Translations under genes and position numbers: made by a program | Shown here: positions 29,537 through 36,318 of the stretch, one piece after another | Position numbering within the stretch: position 1 is the stretch's first letter | How the letters are laid out: each line of letters begins with the position of its first letter | Notes under the pieces: model-generated | What the model saw: only the letters and a program-made list of their open reading frames with translations | What the model was told of the DNA's origin: nothing | Database searches by the model: none | Assembly: GCA_023249105.1 (NCBI GenBank) | Contig: JAHFDG010000034.1 | Location: 1 to 40,847 of the forward strand | DNA: 40,847 nt | Source: Candidatus Methanoperedens sp. | GTDB lineage: Archaea; Halobacteriota; Methanosarcinia; Methanosarcinales; Methanoperedenaceae | Direction: 5' to 3'

Positions 29537-30403
29537 ATGCCGACAAATCCCGATCCAGCCGTTCTGGACAATCCTGATCCGGCCCCAGACGTAACGCCCG
29601 ATCCAGTCCCTGTAGTACCCGAAAAGTTTAGCTGGAAATCTCAGCTTGAGCCGGACTATGTGAATAGTCCGACGATGAAGATATTCCCGGACACCAAAGA
29701 GGGCTTCAATTCAGCCGTGAAATCGCATCTTGAACTTCAAAAGATGATGGGCCATGAGAAAGTGCCGATTCCCAAAGGCCCGAATGACACGGCGGCCCTT
29801 GAAGTATTCAAACGTGCATTCAGGATTCCAGAGAAGCCGGAAGGATACGGGCTTGCTGATATCGAGGTTCCTGACAGCATGAAGGAAATGACGTTTGACA
29901 AGAAGATGTTCAGCGAGGTCATGCACAAACAAAACCTGACTCCCGAACAAGCCAAGAACCTTTGGCAGAATTATACGGAGATGTCAAAACAAGCGTACGC
30001 GGACGTATTGAAGAAGTATCAGGACGATATGGCGCAGGTCGTCACCCAGATGCGATCCGAATGGGGAGACGCTTATGACGCGAAAGTGGGCGTTGGTCAG
30101 ATGGTGATTAACAAGTTCTCCGAAAATCAGGAGATGAACGATTTCATCAGCGCGTCGTTAGTCAAAGACCCGCGTGGCATCAAGTTCCTTGCGAAGATTG
30201 GCGAGCAATTCGCGGAGAATAAAATCGGGGATTTTAAGTATCAGCGGCACAGTTTAACGCCTGATGAAGCGCAGAGGGAAATTGATTCGATCACAGGCGA
30301 CCCGAATCACCCTTACAACAATGAGAAAGCGTCAAGGGCGGAACGTGACAGAGCAATCGATCACGTCAACAGTCTTTATGCTGTAAAAATGTACAAAGGC
30401 TAG
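29537..30403 (+). CDS. Capsid scaffolding / assembly protein
   Basis: A 288-residue protein starting at ATG 29537 (GAGGAG upstream). A Pro/Asp-rich, disordered N-terminus (30 residues) precedes SWKSQLEPDYVNSP, EGFNSAVKSHLELQKMMG, then IPEKPEGYGLADI and a long helical C-terminal half with KKYQDDMAQVVTQMRSEWG. This is a typical scaffold layout, right before the capsid gene. It is not expected in the mature virion. Confidence 0.75.
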   Translation: MPTNPDPAVLDNPDPAPDVTPDPVPVVPEKFSWKSQLEPDYVNSPTMKIFPDTKEGFNSAVKSHLELQKMMGHEKVPIPKGPNDTAALEVFKRAFRIPEKPEGYGLADIEVPDSMKEMTFDKKMFSEVMHKQNLTPEQAKNLWQNYTEMSKQAYADVLKKYQDDMAQVVTQMRSEWGDAYDAKVGVGQMVINKFSENQEMNDFISASLVKDPRGIKFLAKIGEQFAENKIGDFKYQRHSLTPDEAQREIDSITGDPNHPYNNEKASRAERDRAIDHVNSLYAVKMYKG

Positions 30404-30550
30404 ACAACTCCGAACGGGGCCAAGCTTTTGTAAGTGGATGGGCCGGACAATCTGAAATGACCCGGCAAATGGTCGTGTAAGAGGCGATCCTCCGAGTGAG
30501 GGCAATCAAATCCCAAACGTTTTGGTGAACTCACAAAAAGGAGAATCAAC
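30404..30550 (+). promoter_or_regulatory. Structured leader before major capsid gene
   Basis: A 147-base non-coding gap. It can form GCCGG/CCGGC (30442-30446 with 30462-30466) and CCTC/GAGG (30489-30492 with 30498-30501), and ends with AAAGGAG before ATG 30551. No terminator-like T-run and no clear promoter. I read it as a leader that may stabilise or regulate the abundant capsid mRNA. Confidence 0.35.
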
Positions 30551-31441
30551 ATGGCTGACACACAAAGCGTACTGTACGCGCAAGCGTATGCCGCTAATAT
30601 CATGCAATTGGCCCAGCAGAAATACTCGAAGCTGTTGCCGATCTGCTACATGAAGCCTAATGTCAAGGGCAAGACTTTTTTCCAGGATCAGATCGGGAAA
30701 TGGTCAATGTCGACAAAAGGTGGACGAAACGTACAAACCCCCAACAACGATCCGAACCTCGCGCGCCGGATGGGGACGATGGTCGATTTTCAGGACAATC
30801 GTATGCTCGACCGGGGTGATGAGCTGAGGATGCTGTCTGATCCACGTTCCGCGTACACAATCGCGGCGGCCAGTTCTTTGGGCCGTCAGATTGATACGGT
30901 GATCGCTAATCAGTTGTTAGCGACCGCGAAGACCGGGGAAACAGGATCGACAAGCATCACGCTTGGAACCACGTCGATTTCAGCGCACGTCAATCCGACG
31001 ACCGCTGGGGCAACGGGGACTCCCGCAACGCTCACGTTTGCGCGTGTGCGGCAAGCTAAACGGGTGCTTGACCTTGAAGATGTGGAAGCCGATGACCGCT
31101 TTTTCGTCATCACTCCGCAAGGGTTGGATGCGCTCATGAATACCACTCAGGCAACGTCCTCGGACTACATGGCTGTCAAGTCATTGGTCAGAGGCGATAT
31201 TGATACCTGGATGGGCTTTAAGTGGATCATGTCCAACAACCTTTCAAGCTCCGGCACGATCACAAGCTGTTTTGCCATGCAACGCTACGCGATTGCGCTT
31301 GCAATGGGATCAGAACCGCTTGTCAGAACCGATGAACGTATGGACTTGTCCTATTCCTGGCAGGTTTATTACGAGTTAAACATCGGCGCTGTCCGGCTTG
31401 AGGAAGCACGCGTCGTACAGATGGATTTAACGTCTGAATAA
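30551..31441 (+). CDS. Major capsid protein
   Basis: A 296-residue protein with AAAAAGGAG before ATG 30551. QSVLYAQAYAANIMQLAQQK, then FFQDQIGKWSMS, LARRMGTMVDFQDNRMLDRG and ASSLGRQIDTVIANQLLATA match capsid proteins of podoviruses with this gene order (HK97-fold expected). Its place after scaffold and before head-completion genes, the leader, and flanking hairpins fit a highly expressed structural gene. Confidence 0.85.
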   Translation: MADTQSVLYAQAYAANIMQLAQQKYSKLLPICYMKPNVKGKTFFQDQIGKWSMSTKGGRNVQTPNNDPNLARRMGTMVDFQDNRMLDRGDELRMLSDPRSAYTIAAASSLGRQIDTVIANQLLATAKTGETGSTSITLGTTSISAHVNPTTAGATGTPATLTFARVRQAKRVLDLEDVEADDRFFVITPQGLDALMNTTQATSSDYMAVKSLVRGDIDTWMGFKWIMSNNLSSSGTITSCFAMQRYAIALAMGSEPLVRTDERMDLSYSWQVYYELNIGAVRLEEARVVQMDLTSE

Positions 31442-31450
31442 GGTTAACTA

Positions 31451-31498
31451 AAAGGCGGGGCGGTATAGCCGCCCTATCCTTTAACGCCCCTATAGGGG
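31451..31498 (+). terminator. Tandem hairpins after capsid gene
   Basis: GGGCGG-TATAG-CCGCCC (31458-31474) is enlarged by outer AAAGG/CCTTT (31451-31455 with 31478-31482), followed by CCCC-TATA-GGGG (31487-31498). T-runs are absent, so termination may be partial; a stop or mRNA-stabilising signal behind the capsid gene is common in phages. The second hairpin ends beside the GGAGGAG ribosome site of the next gene. Confidence 0.5.
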
Positions 31499-31511
31499 GA
31501 GGAGAATTACA

Positions 31512-32015
31512 ATGGCAACAAATTTAGTGATAGCGTCGAATTTAACAAAATATAACGCAGGCGGAAGCGGTGACAACATCGTTGCTGACGGTTATATTCG
31601 GACGGTCGAGAAGGTCTGGATTGACAGCTACACGATGGTCGAGACATTAACGAACACGACTATCTCGTTAGCGGTTCTCCCGGACAACAAGAAACTGACC
31701 TCGGTGGTTGTGATGATTGATACCTCAGCGTCACAGACGAGCGGGACAGTTGCTTTGGGTTGGGCCAGTGACGCGGATGGCGCTGGTTGGGGCGATTTGA
31801 TGTCAGCCTCCATCATTACGCATAACGCAACAACCACGACTCTTACATTCCCGGCATCGGGCGGGGTGGCCGCGGTTGTTTCATCGGCTCAAAATCCGGT
31901 TAAAATCAGTGGATTTGCGGCAGTTGTTTCCGGGACTCGGAACACGGTTGCTTTGAAACTGAACAACTGGACAATGACGACCGGCACGATTCGGTCAATC
32001 GTTCGGTACACATAA
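31512..32015 (+). CDS. Hypothetical head protein (decoration candidate)
   Basis: A 167-residue, Thr/Ser/Val-rich, beta-type protein with GGAGGAG before ATG 31512. No cysteines; sequence such as KYNAGGSGDNIVADGYIRTVEKVWID and the alternating pattern suggest a beta-barrel or sandwich. Located directly after the capsid gene between two hairpins, it may be a capsid decoration or head-stabilising protein. Family not recognised. Confidence 0.5.
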   Translation: MATNLVIASNLTKYNAGGSGDNIVADGYIRTVEKVWIDSYTMVETLTNTTISLAVLPDNKKLTSVVVMIDTSASQTSGTVALGWASDADGAGWGDLMSASIITHNATTTTLTFPASGGVAAVVSSAQNPVKISGFAAVVSGTRNTVALKLNNWTMTTGTIRSIVRYT

Positions 32016-32032
32016 TCTGAAGGTAAGCGGGG

Positions 32033-32055
32033 GTGAGGGGCTACAGGCTCCTCAC
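32033..32055 (+). terminator. Hairpin between head and tail genes
   Basis: GTGAGGGGC-TACAG-GCTCCTCAC forms a 9-bp stem (one G-U pair) with a 5-base loop in the 62-base gap after 32015. No T-run follows. It could be a partial terminator or processing site. Confidence 0.45.
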
Positions 32056-32077
32056 CTCTTAGCTTTGGAGGAGTGTT

Positions 32078-32701
32078 ATGGCGACCTACACCACGATCGG
32101 GATTTGCAATCATGCGCTTGTTTTATGCGGGGCCTCTCCTATCACGGCCTTGACGGATGATTCGGCGAATGCCCGGAGTCTAAACGCGATTTACGAGAAT
32201 GCCCGAAAAGGGTTTTTAACGGAATGCCGATGGTCGTTTTCTACAACTCGCTCCACGCTTGCCACTAATTCCACGACAAATCTATTCCCATGGACGTTTG
32301 ATGAGGAAGGCTATGTTTACAATCGGCCCGGCACGACTGGAAGCTGTTTGAGGATTTGGGACATGAGCGATATAAACGCGATCTGGCGGGAAGAAGGAGA
32401 ATATCTTATTTCTGATACTACGGGGCTTGGCGCACGCTGGACATGGGATAATTCCGAGGTTGGGTTATGGCGGCCCAAAGCGATCACGGCTTTTATGGAT
32501 AAACTATGTTCTGACATCTGTTACATGATTATTAACTCGGTCACAAAAGCCGAAGCGTTTTTGAAAAAGTACGAGGGTGTTTCGCTTCCGTCCGCAATGG
32601 CTGAAAATTCCCAGACCGGGATGCAACAAGAGGTTATTGACGATGCTTGGGAGAAAGCGAAATTCGGGCAGGGCGGCAACCCGGCAAGGAGTTACAGTTA
32701 A
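32078..32701 (+). CDS. Tail tubular protein A (T7 gp11-like)
   Basis: A 207-residue protein (TTGGAGGAG before ATG 32078). TTIGICNHALVLCGASPITALTDD, then SLNAIYENARKGFLTECRWSF and LFPWTFDEEGYVYNRPGTTG match the tail tubular A / gp11 gatekeeper family. It attaches below the portal and starts the short tail. Typical length. Its stop shares a base with the ATG of the following gene. Confidence 0.85.
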   Translation: MATYTTIGICNHALVLCGASPITALTDDSANARSLNAIYENARKGFLTECRWSFSTTRSTLATNSTTNLFPWTFDEEGYVYNRPGTTGSCLRIWDMSDINAIWREEGEYLISDTTGLGARWTWDNSEVGLWRPKAITAFMDKLCSDICYMIINSVTKAEAFLKKYEGVSLPSAMAENSQTGMQQEVIDDAWEKAKFGQGGNPARSYS

Positions 32702-33336
32702 TGGGCATGCAAGGATCAGATTTATCTCCGGGGATACAAGCAATCAATGAGGCGATCAGGGCTACGCTCACGGTTGGTACTGTCACTTTAAACACAACTG
32801 AATCAACCGTTGCAAATTCTATTTTAAACCCGGTCAACGTTTCTTTGACATCAACTGCGGTAACAGTGACAGGGGCAGTTTCTCTTAGCCCGACAACGGT
32901 GACAGTTGCGGGGACTGTTTCCTTAACCTCAACTCTTGTGACTGTCACGATGTCTAGCACAACCACTGCAAGAACAGTCACGCTTGCAAATACGGGCGTT
33001 ACGATTTCAATAGGCCGGACGCTTACAGCCTCAACAGGTTCTCTTGCGGCAACCAATGGGACTATTAGTTTAACTCCGACTAACAGGATTAAAGTATATG
33101 CGCTTTCTCTTTCAACGACTCAAGTCACAAACATGATGACGTGTATTTTCCATAGTGGGAGTGTAGCAAATGGACTTGAATTGCATCGAGCGCATATCAA
33201 CAACCTGACTCCTGTGACATTATCAGTGACACCTCCCGCTTTTTTGTTTCAAAGCCGATCTGGGACAGCAGTCAGTTTAAGCAACTCTACAGCCGCATTG
33301 GTGAATTATTCTATTTCATATTTTGATGAAGCCTGA
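32701..33336 (+). CDS. Repeat-stalk fibre-like protein (short copy)
   Basis: A 211-residue protein from ATG 32701, which overlaps the gp11-like stop (TAATG). The N-terminus MGMQGSDLSPGIQAINEAIR is followed by about 100 residues of Thr/Val/Ser repeat (TVTVTGAVSL type) and a C-terminal head of about 80 residues (IKVYALSLSTTQVT ... AVSLSNSTAALVNYSISYFDEA). Shares that head with the protein at 33354. Likely a virion fibre or head/tail spike. There is no enzyme motif. Confidence 0.6.
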   Translation: MGMQGSDLSPGIQAINEAIRATLTVGTVTLNTTESTVANSILNPVNVSLTSTAVTVTGAVSLSPTTVTVAGTVSLTSTLVTVTMSSTTTARTVTLANTGVTISIGRTLTASTGSLAATNGTISLTPTNRIKVYALSLSTTQVTNMMTCIFHSGSVANGLELHRAHINNLTPVTLSVTPPAFLFQSRSGTAVSLSNSTAALVNYSISYFDEA

Positions 33337-33353
33337 AAAAGGAGTTATCGCTA

Positions 33354-34391
33354 ATGCCCACTGACCCAAGAAGGTTATACGACCAAAAAGACGCTTTAAT
33401 CGCCGGGCTTTACGCGAAACGCGCTTTAGACGCAGAAGATGTTTTCCCTGTCCTGACCGATACCGCCGGGAATTTGTTGATAGCCGGTACATTATCGACA
33501 ACCCCGGCCACGACAGCGACAACAATCTCGAATTCCACTTCAAATCCTGCGAATGTTTCGCTTGTCTCGACGTTAGTGACAGTGTCTGTCACCGGGACAG
33601 TGACAACCTCCGGATCGGCCTCAAGTACTGCCGCAACAATCACCAATGCGGCTGGAAACCCTGCGAATGTTGCGCTCACGAACACTGCCGTTACCGTAGT
33701 GAATACGGTGACAGTTACTGGAACCGTCACAACGTCCGCGTCAGGGACAGCGGCGACAATCACAAACGCCGCAAGCAATCCAGTTCCAGTTACCGGGAAT
33801 ATAAATATAGCCACCGCCACTTTAGGGACAGTGACTATTTCCGGCAATGTTAATGTAGCATCGGCAACGCTTGGAACCGTTACTATTTCCGGCACTGTCA
33901 CTCCATCCACAACAGCGTCAACAATCACAAATTCAGCGAGTAACCCGGCAAATGTTTCATTGACAGCGACGGCTGTTACCGTCTCAATCGTTTCCGGGCA
34001 GGCGAATCTCACCGGGAATGCCGGAGCAGTTGCCGCAAATACTTTAAGGGTAGTCCAAGCTGATAACACCGGGCGCACGCTCACAGGCTCAACCGGGTCT
34101 TTATCCGCGACGACCGGAACGATTACCGCCACGCCCTCGAACAGGATAAAGGTTTATGCGTTCTCACTTACAACCACCTCGGCAACGGAGCTTATTTGTA
34201 TTTTCCATTGCGGGGGGCTTGAACTTTGGAGAGCGACGTTAATGGCCCCAGCTGGCGCGAATTCAGGAGCAAATCTTTCCGTCGCTCCACCGGCGCATTT
34301 GTTTCAAAGCCGGACTGGGACGGCGGTAAGTTTAAGCTGTAATACGGCGACGCTCGTTCATTATTCAGTATCTTATTATGATGAGGCATAA
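33354..34391 (+). CDS. Repeat-stalk fibre-like protein (long copy)
   Basis: A 345-residue paralogue of the preceding protein. The N-terminus (DPRRLYDQKDALIAGLYAKRAL) differs, then about 200 residues of degenerate beta repeats with recurring NPANVSL, TVTGTV and TITNA units, then the same C-terminal head (IKVYAFSLTTTSAT ... AVSLSCNTATLVHYSVSYYDEA). Probably a trimeric fibre or spike with the head for attachment. Its TAA shares bases with the next ATG. Confidence 0.6.
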   Translation: MPTDPRRLYDQKDALIAGLYAKRALDAEDVFPVLTDTAGNLLIAGTLSTTPATTATTISNSTSNPANVSLVSTLVTVSVTGTVTTSGSASSTAATITNAAGNPANVALTNTAVTVVNTVTVTGTVTTSASGTAATITNAASNPVPVTGNINIATATLGTVTISGNVNVASATLGTVTISGTVTPSTTASTITNSASNPANVSLTATAVTVSIVSGQANLTGNAGAVAANTLRVVQADNTGRTLTGSTGSLSATTGTITATPSNRIKVYAFSLTTTSATELICIFHCGGLELWRATLMAPAGANSGANLSVAPPAHLFQSRTGTAVSLSCNTATLVHYSVSYYDEA

Positions 34392-35041
34392 TGAATCTTT
34401 ATTCCATATCCCACCGAGAAGCAAGCTCAGAGGAAGTTGAAAGAGACAGGCTTTTTAAGGTCTTTGTGATTGGCCTTCCACGCTCCGGCACGTCTTTAAT
34501 GACCAAGATCGTTAAGACTTTAGGCGTGAATATCATCGCAACGTCTGAATCGAAAAAAGAAAAACTTGATGAACAATACAAAAAACAATTCGGAGAATAT
34601 CATCCAAACGAGGGTGGGTTTTATGAGATTACAGAAAGCCCATTAGCTCATTTCTTAGAGATCATTGATAGACCTTACAGTGGATGCAAAATGATCATCC
34701 CAGTAATGGACGTAAGATTTGAACTTCTGAAATTAGCCCCATGCAAAGTAATTATGATGTGGCGTGACCCGAAAGAGATTAAGGAATCACAGGAAGCTTT
34801 TTATTCAGTGGAATCGGATGAGGCTTATTTAAGGACGGCTTTAGTCACTCAAAAGAAAGCGCTTGAAGATTCAAATATTGATCATTGGATTGTCGATTAT
34901 AGAAAACTTGTTACTGACCCTTATCGTGAGATTTATTCCGTTTCTGATTTTATCCTAAGCAATAAGGGGTATAAAGATGCCGTGAATCTTGTTAACCCTG
35001 AAAAGTATCGATTCAGGAAAGATGCGTTATGCACGAGTTAA
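34391..35041 (+). CDS. Sulfotransferase-like P-loop protein
   Basis: A 216-residue protein with 5'-PSB-type P-loop VFVIGLPRSGTSL (residues 25-36) and MMWRDPKEIKESQ farther on, which resembles the 3'-phosphate-binding strand of sulfotransferases. They use PAPS to sulfate sugars or proteins. It is unusual in a tail gene module, coupled by TAATG to the fibre gene and by overlap to the next. It may modify the fibre or host glycan. It could also be a P-loop nucleotide kinase-like protein. Confidence 0.65.
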   Translation: MNLYSISHREASSEEVERDRLFKVFVIGLPRSGTSLMTKIVKTLGVNIIATSESKKEKLDEQYKKQFGEYHPNEGGFYEITESPLAHFLEIIDRPYSGCKMIIPVMDVRFELLKLAPCKVIMMWRDPKEIKESQEAFYSVESDEAYLRTALVTQKKALEDSNIDHWIVDYRKLVTDPYREIYSVSDFILSNKGYKDAVNLVNPEKYRFRKDALCTS

Positions 35042-36318
35042 CCGAAAAACGAACGGAATACGTCAAACACTTTGATCTTGGTGATGGCCAGTTCCAGATT
35101 CAGGCTAGTCTTAAACCAATGCACTATGAAGAAAACGGGCTATGGACTGATATTGATGTTTCTATTATTGATGGAAAAGTTACAGGAACGGTTTACGAAG
35201 CGTTTTTACTCCAGAATGAATACGGGTACATGATTAAACATAAGAAAGATAAAGGTGGAATAACGGTTAGATTAAAATCAATCGGTGGGATATTGCCTGA
35301 TTTTAAACCTCCTTCAATTGAAGGGGAACACGCAACTTGGTCAAATATTATTGCAGGCGTTGATCTTGTAATCGAGTTTCTGCCTTTTCGTGTCCGGGTT
35401 TGGCGAAAACTGGAAGATGAAAACGCTGAAAGGGAAATTGAGTGGAACGTTGAAGAAGATTTTAGAGAAAAACAGATTGAATTGACAAGGCGCGCGGTTG
35501 GGAGGGATGACGATAAACGGTCGATTATCGTTTTGGACCGGCAGATAAAGAACGAATCTGAAAAAGATGGGGTTAAGACTTATGATGTTGTTGATTCATT
35601 TGACGGAAAAGTTTTCAGAAGAAATCCTGTAACGCGGGTCAAGGAAGAAAAACAAGCGAAATATCCTGTTTGGCTTGATGCTGATGTAAATGTAAAAGTT
35701 TCAGCGGCTGGGGACGATGGATATGTTAGCAAACAATATGTAGCGCCAGTTACTACGCCAACATTTCAAAGTTTTTATGCAGTAAAATCATATAATTATG
35801 CTGGTTTCGGGACACACGTAAATTTAGGAGCTCCTTTAGGAAGGAGTAGACTATCAGCATGGATAAGATTTGTTGGGATAACAATTCCTCAAAATGCAAC
35901 TATCAATTCCGCGACGCTTAAAGTGTGGGGGGCCACTTTCCCTTCCGGATTAGTTAACATTACTGCAAATGCTAAAAAATTAAATAATCCTGCTAACCCG
36001 ACAAATATAGCACAGGTAATAAGCCCAGCTACGCTTTGTACTAATAACGCAACATTGGCAGGAATCCCGGCAACAGGAAGCGCAGAAAGAAATTTGAACG
36101 TTAAAAACATCGTCCAGGAACTTGTAAATGCTTTTGATTACTCAAATGAGGCAATGCTTTTTTTTATTAAAAAACCGTCTTCGACTATTCTTGATTCTCC
36201 GGTAAACAGATTCTTCTATTTTACAGCTTATGATAAAGGTAATTCTTCTCGTTTTGAAAATCTTGTAATTAACTATGGCGCCACTATTCGTAAAATGATG
36301 ATGATGGGAATCGGATGA
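35029..36318 (+). CDS. Tail-appendage / carbohydrate-recognition type protein
   Basis: A 429-residue protein with two parts. Residues 1-200 resemble surface proteins with repeated beta hairpins (KHFDLGDGQFQIQASLKPMHY, ENGLWTDIDVSI). Residues 200-429 look like a DNRLRE- or jelly-roll-type domain (ATINSATLKVWGATFPSGL, LNVKNIVQELVNAF). No catalytic motif. Position between fibre genes and gp12 suggests a tail appendage that binds host surface carbohydrate. It overlaps both neighbours. Confidence 0.5.
   Translation: MHELTEKRTEYVKHFDLGDGQFQIQASLKPMHYEENGLWTDIDVSIIDGKVTGTVYEAFLLQNEYGYMIKHKKDKGGITVRLKSIGGILPDFKPPSIEGEHATWSNIIAGVDLVIEFLPFRVRVWRKLEDENAEREIEWNVEEDFREKQIELTRRAVGRDDDKRSIIVLDRQIKNESEKDGVKTYDVVDSFDGKVFRRNPVTRVKEEKQAKYPVWLDADVNVKVSAAGDDGYVSKQYVAPVTTPTFQSFYAVKSYNYAGFGTHVNLGAPLGRSRLSAWIRFVGITIPQNATINSATLKVWGATFPSGLVNITANAKKLNNPANPTNIAQVISPATLCTNNATLAGIPATGSAERNLNVKNIVQELVNAFDYSNEAMLFFIKKPSSTILDSPVNRFFYFTAYDKGNSSRFENLVINYGATIRKMMMMGIG

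Noticed and set aside
32701-34391. Diversity-generating retroelement target
   Set aside because: No reverse transcriptase gene and no template repeat with adenine-biased differences are visible; the two fibre genes look like ordinary paralogues.
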